DNA of 64,000 bases, from contig CAYMEV010000008.1 of NCBI GenBank assembly GCA_964389675.1, positions 78,416 through 142,415 on the forward strand. Direction: 5' to 3'. The notes beneath the pieces are model-generated. The model saw nothing but the letters and a program-made list of their open reading frames with translations. It was not told the DNA's origin and made no database searches. This stretch comes from CAYMEV01 sp964389675 [NCBI: uncultured Candidatus Sumerlaeota bacterium]. GTDB lineage: Bacteria > CAYMEV01. Below are positions 8,905 through 18,534 of this stretch, in pieces (within the stretch, counting starts at the first letter, position 1; each line of letters opens with the position of its first letter). A program made the translations under genes and the position numbers.

Positions 8905-10137
8905 TTATCTGCTTTTAATGAGGCTTTTATACCTCTCGGTCCTTGGTATCAGCCTTATTATAAAAGCAAGTATTACAGCCCCTATGCCGTTCAGCTTTAG
9001 TATAAAGCTTATTGGATAGGTATCTGTCAGTATGCCGTTTACTATGAATGCCAGAGGGATTACTGCATAGCATACTGCAGAAAGGGCTGCAAAGAACCTT
9101 CCCTTTATCTCGTTCGGTACCTCACTCTGAAAGAGCGAAAGCGCATTTGCATTGACCACAATGAACGATGAGCCTACAAGGGTGAAGAGAAAGAGCATGA
9201 GGTATTTATCTGCAGTTGAGCCTATGGAATAATTCATGAATCCCAGTATAAGGATACCCCAGAAAATTGAAGAATATACCCTTTTCGGATTTATTTTCAT
9301 ACTCAGGATAAAAGCGGTGATCAGAGAGCCCAGGCCCATAAAGAGCTCTTCATATGCCACCCACTTGACAGTTTCCTTCAGAATAAACTGCACTATCATA
9401 GGAACATAAAGCACAAGCGGAGCCCCAAAGAAATTAAATACAGCAAAACAGATGATCAGGCTGTAGATCGGTTTATTACCGGTAATAAAACCAAGCCCTG
9501 TTTTGATATCCTTAAAGAAGGATTTTTTTTCAAATACGACTGAAAGCTTTGTCTTTATAAACAGGATAAAAATGATCGCAATATAAAAGCTTGCTGAATT
9601 TGCAAGTATCGCCCCCTTTATTCCTATGGATGCAATAAGGACTCCCCCGAGGATCGCCCCGAGAACATTTGAGAACTGTATTACCATTGCATCGGCGGCA
9701 ACGGCCTTTGGAAGATGCTTTTCATCCGTTACCAGTATCAGGCTCGAGCTTACAGATGACTCGAAAAGGGGTACAAATGATGCATTCAGGAATGTAAGGG
9801 CATAGAGCAGGTTTATATTGAGGCTGTCATGATACATCAGGAAAAATACGGTAAAGATCACAGCACCCCTTATGATACTTGAAGCGATCATGCATTTTCT
9901 CCTGTCCAGCCTGTCGACGACAGTCCCCCAGAACGGGCCGGACAATACCACAGGCAGGACATTAAAGGACATGAGCATACCGAGCTCGAACTTGCTGTGG
10001 GCGCTGGTTGATGATATGACATACCAGGCTATCGCAATTGTATAGAACTTATCACCGGCAGCTGATATAAGCCTGCCTATGAACAGCTTGCGAAAATCTG
10101 GGAATAAATAGAAAGGATGCTCTCTGAAATTAGCCAT
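8905..10137 (-). CDS. Major facilitator superfamily transporter (MFS_3/enterobactin-exporter type)
   Basis: A 410-residue transporter with about twelve membrane helices. The N-terminus FRKLFIGRLISAAGDKFYTIAIAWYV and the loop WGTVVDRLDRRKCMIASSIIRG (motif A, D-R-x-x-R-R) are typical of EntS-like exporters. Such proteins export small molecules or lipidic products by proton antiport. It is the last gene of a four-gene minus-strand operon; only two bases separate it from the LuxC-ligase fusion gene. The location suggests that it exports, or protects against, the product of that pathway, but the substrate is unknown. Confidence 0.85.
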   Translation of the reverse strand: MANFREHPFYLFPDFRKLFIGRLISAAGDKFYTIAIAWYVISSTSAHSKFELGMLMSFNVLPVVLSGPFWGTVVDRLDRRKCMIASSIIRGAVIFTVFFLMYHDSLNINLLYALTFLNASFVPLFESSVSSSLILVTDEKHLPKAVAADAMVIQFSNVLGAILGGVLIASIGIKGAILANSASFYIAIIFILFIKTKLSVVFEKKSFFKDIKTGLGFITGNKPIYSLIICFAVFNFFGAPLVLYVPMIVQFILKETVKWVAYEELFMGLGSLITAFILSMKINPKRVYSSIFWGILILGFMNYSIGSTADKYLMLFLFTLVGSSFIVVNANALSLFQSEVPNEIKGRFFAALSAVCYAVIPLAFIVNGILTDTYPISFILKLNGIGAVILAFIIRLIPRTERYKSLIKSR

Positions 10138-10139
10138 TG

Positions 10140-12782
10140 CTACCTTTTATCGATAATGTGCTTTATTTTACCTGTCCTGCCCACCCTTTCAATACTTAAA
10201 GGAGGTACTATCCTTATAATAATGCTGTCTATCTGCCTGTCTTTCCAGTCTGATGATATTCCCTTCGATGATGCTTTTAAGGCATCAAGTACTCTGTCAT
10301 TAAAATCACTGTTATCATAAAGGTCTTTGTCCTCACGTTTCAGTTCAATGAAAAATGTAAGCCTTTTATTGTTCCCGGCCTGTTCAATATGGATCTGATA
10401 GAATGGAGAAAGCTCCGGGAACTGCATAATCGCCCTTTCCACCTCGCTTAAGTAGAGGTTGCAGTAGTTCAGTTTTATCATATCCCCTGTCCTTCCGCGA
10501 AGCCTGAACTTCCGGGATGTCCTTCCGCATCCGCATGGCTCGTCAACCCAGTCTATCCTGTCGCATATCCTGTATCTTATAATCGGGTGAAGCCTTCTTG
10601 AAAGGGTTGTAACAATGGCATCACCATCGTCAATATCCTCAAGGTATGCATAGCTTTCAAAGACATGATGCTCGGTATCACGGCAGTGCCTGCACTGGAA
10701 GCCTATCGGGCCTATCTCGACGGCTGCATACCCGAATGATGCAACTATATCAGACTTAAAGATCCTCCTTACATACTCAACATTATTATCAGACAGCATT
10801 TCTCCGGCATAGAAGATCTTATCTATCCGGATATCTATCCTGTTGTTTTCAACATACTGAGCAAGAAAGAGAAGAACGCTAGGGACCAGAAGCATCACAT
10901 TGGCATTGAATCTCTTCAGATAGGAGATCGTCTGCTCCTCATTCTGGTTTCCCGTCAGCGACAGCACCCTGCAGCCTGTCTCTTCAAGCCCCTTGTTGAC
11001 AGCAAGGAATGCTGTCCAGAAAGCGCCTGACCTGAGCAGATTTGCAACAACATCGCCCTTTTCTATGCCTGCCGCCCTGAAACCGTATCCGAATACCTTC
11101 TCCGATTCCTCAAACTCCCTGTATGAATAGCAGACATACTTCATGGAGCCTGTAGTGCCTCCTGCAGAAAATATATAGCAGTCTTTCGGTTCCATGGTAA
11201 GCATATCAAAGTTTTTATCACAGCTGTGCGAGGACAGATGTGATTTCTCAAGGACTGGCACCCTTTTGAAATCATCAAGTTTGCTTAAGGGAAGGCTTAT
11301 ATTTTTGTAAAACTCCCTGTAGAAGGCAGAATTCTGGGAAACAGCAAGAATATGATTAAGACGGGAAAGCAGTATAATATCCTTTTCCTTTTTTTTAAGG
11401 AATTCAAGGCCGAAATGCATTACAGGCAGGTCCTCGTATGCCACCTGCTTTATAAGGAGCTGTGCTATATGCACTCCGTCATGAGGAGACCTTGGATCGT
11501 GAACGCTTGACATGCTCCCCGGTTTGCAGAACCTCAGTACCCCGGCATTTATGAATTCCCTGGATATGTCCTGGATACCCTTTTCCCCTCCTATTGAGAC
11601 CGTTGAAAGGTAGTATTTCATATACTTTAAATTCCCGCTGAATATTTCCCTGTAATCCTTGATCCTGTTTATATAAATGGTCCTGTTCAGGGGACTGTCC
11701 ACAAGGTCACAGTTATTCCTCACAATTATTGTATGATGAGATGTGGTTCCTTCATAGATCTCAGCCCTGCCCTTAAATGCATCCCACTTTGCCAGCTCCC
11801 TTTCCTTTCTTATCTCTACTGCAGGATCGACAGGAATCTCTCCCTGCGGGAAAAGCCTGCCCATATCTTCAAGGGCTTCATAGAGGTACTTTATGAAAAT
11901 ATCTGTATTTTCTGATTCCTCTGCAAAGATATTCTGACAGCTTGTGCATGCCCTCTGCTCCCAGCATACTATATCCTCGGCAAACCCCCGCGCGTACTCA
12001 CGGAGGGACTCTTTACGCGCATCTTTAAGCAAAAGCCCGAAGCTTATCTTGGGCCCGAAGGGCCATAGCTCTGTCTTTGCAGAAAGGCCGCTTTTGTAGC
12101 TTACAACAGCCTCCTGCCCTCCGAAAAGAAGTATGGCATCGCTGTTCTGCTTTACAAAGCTGTCTATCTCCTTATCATTCCTGCTCCAGTAGACCATACT
12201 GAAATAGGGCATAATAAGCCCTTCTCTGTCCTCTTCCCTGAGAACGCTGCAGAAAATAGTGGGAAACAGAAAATCCTGCTTTGATACCTTAAGCAGGTTG
12301 AGGTTTTTTGTGATAATTCCATAGATAAGGCTGTCTATAGATCCGAGAAACACATTGCCTGCTGCAATATGCGACACAAGGCCTGCAGGTACAGCCCTCG
12401 AAAGCAGCGTATGCACCTGGTAGACAGGTTGGTCGAGGCAGTGATAATCTTTCAGAAAGTGAAGCCTCCCGGAAAGGCTTTCGTAAGACAGCATCGCGGG
12501 GATCATTTCAAGCCCCTTCTCCACCATTTTTGGTGAATAGTCTATCAGTGCCGGAAGCTTTTCCTGTATCTCCTTATAAAACAGGCTGTCCTTATCAGCA
12601 AACCTCCTGCCTGTTCTTTCAAGAAGCCCTATTATATCATCAATGGGCTTTTCATAAAACTCTCTCTTCTTTTTGCTTATTATGTCCTGTGAGAAAGCAG
12701 TCTCAAAATCCCTGATATCCAGTTCCCGCTTCTCTTTGATCTCATCTCCCCATATTACTGGTATAAAGTCCTGTTTCTTCAT
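10140..12782 (-). CDS. LuxC-like acyl-CoA reductase fused to a PaaK-type AMP-forming ligase
   Basis: An 880-residue two-domain enzyme. Residues about 1-450 are LuxC-like (aldehyde-dehydrogenase fold, NADPH-dependent reduction of fatty acyl groups to aldehyde): the candidate catalytic cysteine is C279 in WEQRACTSCQ, followed by the closing HDGVHIAQLL segment. Residues about 475-880 are an adenylate-forming domain of the phenylacetate-CoA-ligase/LuxE type with the ATP loop SAGGTTGSMKY (539-549), a Cys-rich loop GFQCRHCRDTEHH, and the C-terminal RGRTGDMIK motif. One chain could therefore activate an acid and reduce the acyl group. It overlaps the upstream LuxE-like gene by four bases. No luciferase (LuxA/LuxB) gene is present, so the aldehyde is likely used for lipid or secondary-metabolite synthesis rather than light. 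Confidence 0.85.
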   Translation of the reverse strand: MKKQDFIPVIWGDEIKEKRELDIRDFETAFSQDIISKKKREFYEKPIDDIIGLLERTGRRFADKDSLFYKEIQEKLPALIDYSPKMVEKGLEMIPAMLSYESLSGRLHFLKDYHCLDQPVYQVHTLLSRAVPAGLVSHIAAGNVFLGSIDSLIYGIITKNLNLLKVSKQDFLFPTIFCSVLREEDREGLIMPYFSMVYWSRNDKEIDSFVKQNSDAILLFGGQEAVVSYKSGLSAKTELWPFGPKISFGLLLKDARKESLREYARGFAEDIVCWEQRACTSCQNIFAEESENTDIFIKYLYEALEDMGRLFPQGEIPVDPAVEIRKERELAKWDAFKGRAEIYEGTTSHHTIIVRNNCDLVDSPLNRTIYINRIKDYREIFSGNLKYMKYYLSTVSIGGEKGIQDISREFINAGVLRFCKPGSMSSVHDPRSPHDGVHIAQLLIKQVAYEDLPVMHFGLEFLKKKEKDIILLSRLNHILAVSQNSAFYREFYKNISLPLSKLDDFKRVPVLEKSHLSSHSCDKNFDMLTMEPKDCYIFSAGGTTGSMKYVCYSYREFEESEKVFGYGFRAAGIEKGDVVANLLRSGAFWTAFLAVNKGLEETGCRVLSLTGNQNEEQTISYLKRFNANVMLLVPSVLLFLAQYVENNRIDIRIDKIFYAGEMLSDNNVEYVRRIFKSDIVASFGYAAVEIGPIGFQCRHCRDTEHHVFESYAYLEDIDDGDAIVTTLSRRLHPIIRYRICDRIDWVDEPCGCGRTSRKFRLRGRTGDMIKLNYCNLYLSEVERAIMQFPELSPFYQIHIEQAGNNKRLTFFIELKREDKDLYDNSDFNDRVLDALKASSKGISSDWKDRQIDSIIIRIVPPLSIERVGRTGKIKHIIDKR

Positions 12783-13921
12783 TTTACCGCTCCGCTCTTT
12801 TTGAGTATTTCCTGGGCTGCTATGGCACAGCCTTTATGCTTCTTCGTCCCTCCCCTTCTTACAGACATTATATATTTCCCCTTAAGTCCGCACTCACAGT
12901 CACTGCCCAGCCTTACAAGGTCAGTGGACAGTATTGCCTGGTTAGGCTGTGCGGTATTATAAGGGGTATAAAGGCAAAGGAGCCCTTCCTCACCCAGGGG
13001 TTTCTCCCTTTTGTCAAGAGGGTCTATAATTTTAAGCCTTGAGTAGACTGGTATATGGAAATGGCCCTTCCTGCATGCAATATATGGAACACCATGCTCT
13101 GCCATTCCGAATGTATCCCTTATATTCTCCGGGTCAATTCCCAGGTATTTATTTATATACTGCGTAAACTCTTCATGGGTCATAGGCTGGCCCAGGTGGT
13201 TCTTCCATCCTCCCCCTGAAATTATGAAGCTTTTCGGGTGAAGCCTCAGGCTGCCTTTGATCTTTCTTATCTTTTCAGTTAGTGCGCATATAAATGCAGG
13301 AAAACCAAGAAGCCTTACCGGCCCGTCGCCGGAAAGCTCTATCAGCCTGTCTGCCCATCTTTCAGCATCAAACCTGAATTCACCCGTATCCTTATCCTGC
13401 TGAAGCACCCAGTTTTCGCTCTTTATGGGGGTGAGGTCCCTCTTATGCATCTGGCTCCATGAGGTGCCGATCCTGTGGCGGTCAGAAGGCTCATAAGACA
13501 TCAGGAAACAGTGGACAGGCTCATCGCTTACACATCCAATTGCATTAAAGCAGTTGTATGCAAGCCTTTCAAGCCTGTCAAGGCTGGGCCTGTCAAGAAA
13601 AAGATGTGTTTTCTGCCCCCCGGTCCCCGAGCTGGTCAGTGTTAGTGCAATTTCAGACTCATCGATACTGGAAAAACTGTTTATCTTCATGACTCCCACA
13701 AAGAGAGGCGGTATTGCAAATACATCATCAATGGAATCTATATCTTCGGGTTTTATGCCTGCTCTTCCGGCAAGATAGGAAATGAAAGGCTGTCTTTTTA
13801 TCTGCCATGAAAAATTCTCCCTCATTGCATCAATGAAGGTCTTCTCAATCCTCTCATTCAGTTCATAGGCATCCTTGTAACTGCATAGAGCATCTATGCT
13901 CTTAAACATGTCTTTATTCAT
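12779..13921 (-). CDS. luxE-like: LuxE-like acyl-protein synthetase
   Basis: A 380-residue adenylate-forming enzyme close in length to LuxE (about 370). The ATP-binding loop LTSSGTGGQKTHLFLD lies near residues 100-115, a Gly-rich SGGGWKNHLGQPM near 230, an aromatic adenylate-site segment RDTFGMAEHGVPY, and the C-terminal RRGGTKKHKGCA. LuxE takes fatty acid plus ATP to an acyl-enzyme and hands the acyl group to LuxC, giving aldehyde. Here it overlaps both neighbours by four bases (GNAT-HATPase protein before, LuxC-ligase fusion after), so stoichiometric co-translation is likely. The overall cluster resembles non-luminous LuxCE clusters. Substrate chain length cannot be read from sequence. Confidence 0.88.
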   Translation of the reverse strand: MNKDMFKSIDALCSYKDAYELNERIEKTFIDAMRENFSWQIKRQPFISYLAGRAGIKPEDIDSIDDVFAIPPLFVGVMKINSFSSIDESEIALTLTSSGTGGQKTHLFLDRPSLDRLERLAYNCFNAIGCVSDEPVHCFLMSYEPSDRHRIGTSWSQMHKRDLTPIKSENWVLQQDKDTGEFRFDAERWADRLIELSGDGPVRLLGFPAFICALTEKIRKIKGSLRLHPKSFIISGGGWKNHLGQPMTHEEFTQYINKYLGIDPENIRDTFGMAEHGVPYIACRKGHFHIPVYSRLKIIDPLDKREKPLGEEGLLCLYTPYNTAQPNQAILSTDLVRLGSDCECGLKGKYIMSVRRGGTKKHKGCAIAAQEILKKSGAVK

Positions 13922-15444
13922 ACTTCCCTGTTCGGGTCCTCCTCTTTAATCAGATTCAGTATATCCCTGCCTGTCTCACTGTCGATTGAAATGCTGTCAT
14001 AATCAACCATGCAGTTGTTTAAATACTGCATTATAAGCTGATCCCTGCCCTCATGCCCAGGCATGATGCCGGCAAAGAAAAATCCCATCTCTGCCAGGTG
14101 TTCCCCTGCAGAATATGTAAAGGGTTCAGTAAGGTCGAGATATATGTATATACTGTCTATCCTGTTAAGGCAGATATTCTTTATATGCTTTTTCATAGAA
14201 TCAAGAAAATCATATCCGTATTCAATAACCCTCATAGTGGCTGTATTATATACATCGGCTTTTACTGAAATATTTGTTTTTCTATTTAAATCACCCACTA
14301 CTCCGGGATTGGAGAACTCCTTTTCAAAGCCGAGGCTGTCATATATTTTTCCAGCTATTTCTGCATACCTTTCAGGAATATACTTTTTCTTATCAACCCT
14401 CTCTTTCAGCTGACGGTAGCAGACAAGCAGGGTCTCCTTCCCCGTTTCCCCCTCTTTTATCTCCTTGAAGGCCATGGGTGAAATTCTCAAAAGAAGCAGG
14501 GCAGTATCCTTCATCCCGAACCTGTGGGCGGACTTCTGCGAATAAACATGGCTTGTCACAGCCTGAACAAAAATTCCCTCAAGAGATAACTCACAAGCCT
14601 TCCTGATGAGCTCTTCCGTCATCCTCTCAAGGCATTTCATTCCCCTGAACCTGGGATATACAAAAGCAACGCCTATCTCTGCAATATTATCATGCTCCCC
14701 CATGGTCAGAGCTGCATGGCCCATGAGCTCTTCCTCCTCCTCAGTTACTGCAACTGCTGAGATCATCCTGCCTGTCCTGTTGAGCTCTATTACCCTTTCA
14801 GGATAGTAGATGGTATCATAAATATATGTATAGCCATAGGTAAAAAAGACGCACTTGGCAAGCTCTATCGCCTCACTGTCCCTGATAGCCCTGATATAAT
14901 AATCAACCGGCTTGATATCAGTTTTTCTTGTTTTTTCCTTGATCTCTGTTTCAGCCTTATGGAGGCTTTCATCCATAATAAACTTATAGATTATTATCTC
15001 TCTGCCCCCTTTTCCAAGGTTCCTGAACTCAACCTTGTCCATCAGGCTTTTAAGGTAGTATATCCCTATCCCTTCTATATTATCCTCTGTATGCTCTTTT
15101 TCGGGGCTGTACCTGTCAATTGTCTCCAGATCGTACGGGACACCCTTCTCATTGATCTTTATCTCAAAGCCATGACTGTCCCTGAGGAAAGATACCTCTA
15201 TATCTATATCTGTAAGCAGGTTTCCCTGATAGTTAATCAGTTCTTCAAGCAGGTCTTCAAGCCCGAACTGCAGCCTTCTTATAAAATCCTCCTCCATTCT
15301 GAAAAGCCTGAAGAATTCATCCGCTGCTGATAGAACAAGAGGAAGTAATGAAGATTCTGCAGGTATTATGATCCTTGCCCTGTCTGGTTTTCTGTCCATT
15401 TTGAGCCCCTTTGCTTTAATCTGGTACTGGAATAAATTTATCAT
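13918..15444 (-). CDS. Fusion of an anti-sigma-type HATPase domain and GNAT acetyltransferase domains
   Basis: A 508-residue cytoplasmic protein. Residues about 20-165 form a GHKL ATPase of the RsbW/SpoIIAB (HATPase_c_2) class: N-box LEDLLEELINYQ, G1-like KINEKGVPYD, G2-like EGIGIYYLKSLMDKVEF. Residues about 185-330 are a GNAT acyltransferase (FVYPRFRGMKCLERMTEELI acyl-CoA loop). The remaining 150 residues may be a second, degenerate GNAT-like module. First gene of the LuxE/LuxC/MFS operon, translationally coupled to luxE. It could be a regulator that binds a sigma or partner-switch protein, or an acyltransferase that acts on pathway intermediates; the sequence does not decide. Confidence 0.72.
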   Translation of the reverse strand: MINLFQYQIKAKGLKMDRKPDRARIIIPAESSLLPLVLSAADEFFRLFRMEEDFIRRLQFGLEDLLEELINYQGNLLTDIDIEVSFLRDSHGFEIKINEKGVPYDLETIDRYSPEKEHTEDNIEGIGIYYLKSLMDKVEFRNLGKGGREIIIYKFIMDESLHKAETEIKEKTRKTDIKPVDYYIRAIRDSEAIELAKCVFFTYGYTYIYDTIYYPERVIELNRTGRMISAVAVTEEEEELMGHAALTMGEHDNIAEIGVAFVYPRFRGMKCLERMTEELIRKACELSLEGIFVQAVTSHVYSQKSAHRFGMKDTALLLLRISPMAFKEIKEGETGKETLLVCYRQLKERVDKKKYIPERYAEIAGKIYDSLGFEKEFSNPGVVGDLNRKTNISVKADVYNTATMRVIEYGYDFLDSMKKHIKNICLNRIDSIYIYLDLTEPFTYSAGEHLAEMGFFFAGIMPGHEGRDQLIMQYLNNCMVDYDSISIDSETGRDILNLIKEEDPNREV

Positions 15445-15537
15445 AAACAGCTGGTAATTAAAATAAAAAAACTATAAAGCTGTTCTCTGAATTTAGGTGT
15501 TATTACCCGGTAAAATAATGCAAATGCACAAATGTGC

Positions 15538-15570
15538 AAAAAAAAAGGCAGAGGCATAAACGCCCCTGCC
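15538..15570 (-). terminator. Intrinsic terminator of the downstream kelch gene
   Basis: Minus-strand stem pairing GGCAG-x-GGC (15547-15555) with GCC-x-CTGCC (15562-15570), one mismatch, six-base loop, followed on the minus strand by a run of T. Confidence 0.7.
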
Positions 15571-15588
15571 CTTATAATTATAATACCC

Positions 15589-18087
15589 TTACAGTAGCCA
15601 CTCCAGCCTTGTCTTGTATTCATCGGTCACAATACCTTCGGTTGATATGGCCTCAAGTATATACATAAAATCTGAGCCGTTCTTGACATGGTCTGTAAAA
15701 TAATATGCATGTGGCACTGAAGATGTTCCATGGCCCTCAATGATGCTGTCATTGAGCTTTACAGGAGTATAGGAGACAAATGGGCTTACCTTGCCCATTT
15801 TCAGCCTGTAGAGGTTGAATCCGAGGTTATCTGTCTCTGTAACTGTCTCCCACTGAATGTTTACAGTATTCCCCATTCCCTGTGCAGTAAAGAAATTCAG
15901 CTCAACTGGGAGAGGAAGCTCTCTGTATGCAATATTGTTTGATGAGTCAGTATCAAAGGGCAAAATTTCAGTCAGCTCGACGGTAATGATATAGGCTATC
16001 GGATCAAGGCCTGTGGTATCCCATTCAAAAGAACCCTGTATATAATTTCCTGGTTCAATCAGAGCAGGGACGGTCTCCTCGTCAATCATCTGAAGATCGA
16101 TACCGGGTTGCAGGCTGTAATAATATGCAATATGAAAACCCGTAACATTTTCATCCCCTAGATTATAAATCCTGGACCAGATCGTTACTATATCGCCAGG
16201 AGAAGGCGGCGTACCGTCATACCAGATATCTGATGCAACTATGGATGCATCAGGGCCGGGCTGTGCGCAAAGCTCATACTTGCAGCACCTGACAGTCGGG
16301 TTAAATCCCCCTGTATCACCGCAGAACTTATAGACAACACCGTTAAGCGAAGCAGCAGCCGTCCTGTAAACGGGTGTTGTATCATATACACCTCCGTCAA
16401 CCCATATGCCTGTTGCAACATCATAATAGTATGAAGCATCATATACTGTTCCTCCTGTTCCGCCTACTACCCACAGCTGATGATCCCCGCCGTAAATATT
16501 ATGGGTATATCCCATACCCATTGTTGCTTCCATTAAAGGTGGGATATCTGCATTCTCTGCATTCCAAACCCCTGTCGTGAAATCATAGCATTGTGTGCTT
16601 GTGAGGTATACACTCGAAGAATTAACACCGCCTACTACAGCGAGCATCTTATGCCCTGTTCCTGGATCGGTGTATATGAATGCAGCATGAAAGTCCCTGA
16701 CTGATGTAAAGTTTGGCAGGGGAGCAAGCCATGCATTGGCTGCCGCATCATAGACATATACAGTTGAAAGGTTGCCTCCTCCGGGAACAGTAGCACCGCC
16801 TGTCATATAGAGGTATCCGGTATCAGGGTCTTCAACCCATGCAGGAGCCCAGATGCCTGTTTGTGCCGGAGGGGTACCTGATGGTGTTTCGTTAGTCCAT
16901 ACATTTGTGTCCATATTATATGACCAGAGCCCTGTAAATCCAGAAGTTGTGGCATCACCGTAAATATATGCCTTGTTCTGGTAGACAGCGCCGGTGCTTG
17001 CATAGCACTGCATAAATGTCGAATCGGGTACTGTTGCCCATGTATCGGCAACAGGGTCATATGTCTTTACAGTAGGATCAGCGCTGTATCCTGCTATAGA
17101 CCAAAGAAGGCCGTTATACGGTACAACTACATTATCCATTCTTGCTACAGGCTCATTGGCAATTGAGACCCATCCCCCCATTATCGTCACCAGGTTGACC
17201 TGTGCAGAATCCGAGTAACCGCCTCCGCTTACATCAACCACTCCTGTTACAGTGGTTCCTGCAGGCACACCCGGATCAGATGTAAGTGTTACTATAATAT
17301 CCTCTGAGATACCGTCATCCAGTGTTATGGATGCAGGGCCTGTCAGGCCGCCGTTTCCTGTAGATACACTGTAGGCGAAGTTGAATGTATTTGAAGAACC
17401 TGTCTGATTCAAAACAGTAAGTGTGTAATCAACAGGCACGTTCGGGCAGTCTTCAGCGCTCTGGGCCGGAGGCAGGAGATATACTCCAGGCTCAACAGAG
17501 CATGCAGGTATGACTGCAGGCGCAGCAAGCGCTTCATCGCAGTCATCATACCCCGGAGGGGTATAGCCGTCTGAACTGCATGGCCAGTGAGGCGCACTGC
17601 CATAACCATCTCCGTCATAATACCAGGAAACATTGGCATCCCCTGCTGCTACACCCGGTGTGGCATTGACTGTATAATAGCAGTAGCACGTACAGCCTCC
17701 TGAACTCTGGTATCTCGGATGGTAGATCTGCACGACATTGGCAGGATCCTGCACTGTGACCTCAAGGGTTCCCCAGGAACCGTTATCACACAACTCACCT
17801 GAAACTGTGACGCTGTTTACGGTCCAGTCTGAGGGAAACTGCAGCCACAGCTCATAGACATACTCCCAGTCAGGCGAGTATGTCTCAGAATAGAATATAA
17901 AATCTGCCGCAACTCCCTGCGTATAGCATTCTGATCCCCCGCTGCTCGGGTCAAACATCACATATGAGCCTGTAAGTGACTTAGGGCCGTTCTCATCTAT
18001 GCCTGTCGGGGCAACAGCCTTGCCTCCAAGTACCGGAAGCGACAGGACAAGAAGCATCAGAATCGAAAACAAAAAGACTTTCCTCAT
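15589..18087 (-). CDS. Secreted kelch/galactose-oxidase-like propeller protein (copy A)
   Basis: An 832-residue exported protein. Residues 1-22 are a signal peptide ending after VLGGKA. An N-terminal beta-sandwich (about 35-190) contains many aromatic residues and several cysteines. It is followed by an Ig-like domain (about 200-300), a kelch propeller (about 305-600; GLWSYNMDTNVW, YMTGGATVPGGG, KMLAVVGGV), a CARDB-like domain (about 605-720), and a C-terminal domain beginning LPVELNFFTAQG and containing QWETVTETDNLGF. That last domain is widespread in secreted proteins and sometimes serves as a sorting signal, but no type IX secretion genes are in the window. Likely a cell-surface or extracellular binding protein. 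It is about 60 percent similar by eye to the next gene. Confidence 0.8.
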   Translation of the reverse strand: MRKVFLFSILMLLVLSLPVLGGKAVAPTGIDENGPKSLTGSYVMFDPSSGGSECYTQGVAADFIFYSETYSPDWEYVYELWLQFPSDWTVNSVTVSGELCDNGSWGTLEVTVQDPANVVQIYHPRYQSSGGCTCYCYYTVNATPGVAAGDANVSWYYDGDGYGSAPHWPCSSDGYTPPGYDDCDEALAAPAVIPACSVEPGVYLLPPAQSAEDCPNVPVDYTLTVLNQTGSSNTFNFAYSVSTGNGGLTGPASITLDDGISEDIIVTLTSDPGVPAGTTVTGVVDVSGGGYSDSAQVNLVTIMGGWVSIANEPVARMDNVVVPYNGLLWSIAGYSADPTVKTYDPVADTWATVPDSTFMQCYASTGAVYQNKAYIYGDATTSGFTGLWSYNMDTNVWTNETPSGTPPAQTGIWAPAWVEDPDTGYLYMTGGATVPGGGNLSTVYVYDAAANAWLAPLPNFTSVRDFHAAFIYTDPGTGHKMLAVVGGVNSSSVYLTSTQCYDFTTGVWNAENADIPPLMEATMGMGYTHNIYGGDHQLWVVGGTGGTVYDASYYYDVATGIWVDGGVYDTTPVYRTAAASLNGVVYKFCGDTGGFNPTVRCCKYELCAQPGPDASIVASDIWYDGTPPSPGDIVTIWSRIYNLGDENVTGFHIAYYYSLQPGIDLQMIDEETVPALIEPGNYIQGSFEWDTTGLDPIAYIITVELTEILPFDTDSSNNIAYRELPLPVELNFFTAQGMGNTVNIQWETVTETDNLGFNLYRLKMGKVSPFVSYTPVKLNDSIIEGHGTSSVPHAYYFTDHVKNGSDFMYILEAISTEGIVTDEYKTRLEWLL

Positions 18088-18534
18088 AAAATTCCTCCTT
18101 TTTATGTTTTTTTATTATTTAAATTCAGGACTGAATTTATTTTCACTGAAAAAATTAATTTGCAGCAACCATATGTATTAATGATCATATACCCCAAAAT
18201 GTGGATTTCTGAAATCCATTATATAATTCTATAAATAATTTAATTATAAAATCTTACATTAATTTTCATATGTAATTTTAAAAACTGGCATGTCAAAAGT
18301 CAAGGATTATTTATATTTTTTTTACTATTCCAGGGAAAATTTGCCTTATTTTATTTGATCAAATAATCAATGGCAAAAGAGGTTTTAAGCCTTTCTAACC
18401 CTTTCAGTGCCTTAAAGGAAAAAAGAATTTTATACCGGGCCTGCGGTGATATTATGAATTGCATAGGCTCACAGGCAAAAATAATAAAAAAGGCAGGGCA
18501 AAATGCCCTGCCTTTCCATCATGATCCAGTATTA
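18088..18534. other. AT-rich intergenic region between the two kelch paralogues
   Basis: 447 bases containing the ribosome-binding site of copy A (AGGAGG, just before its ATG at 18087), an AT-rich stretch that should hold its promoter, and the terminator of copy B at 18481-18513. No convincing gene seen. Confidence 0.6.
18481..18513 (-). terminator. Intrinsic terminator of kelch copy B
   Basis: Perfect ten-pair stem AGGCAGGGCA (18491-18500) with TGCCCTGCCT (18504-18513), three-base loop, followed on the minus strand by TTTTTATTAT. Confidence 0.85.

Noticed and set aside
8905-15444. Bioluminescence operon
   Set aside because: LuxC- and LuxE-like enzymes are present, but no luciferase subunits or flavin reductase are in the window, so light production is not supported.
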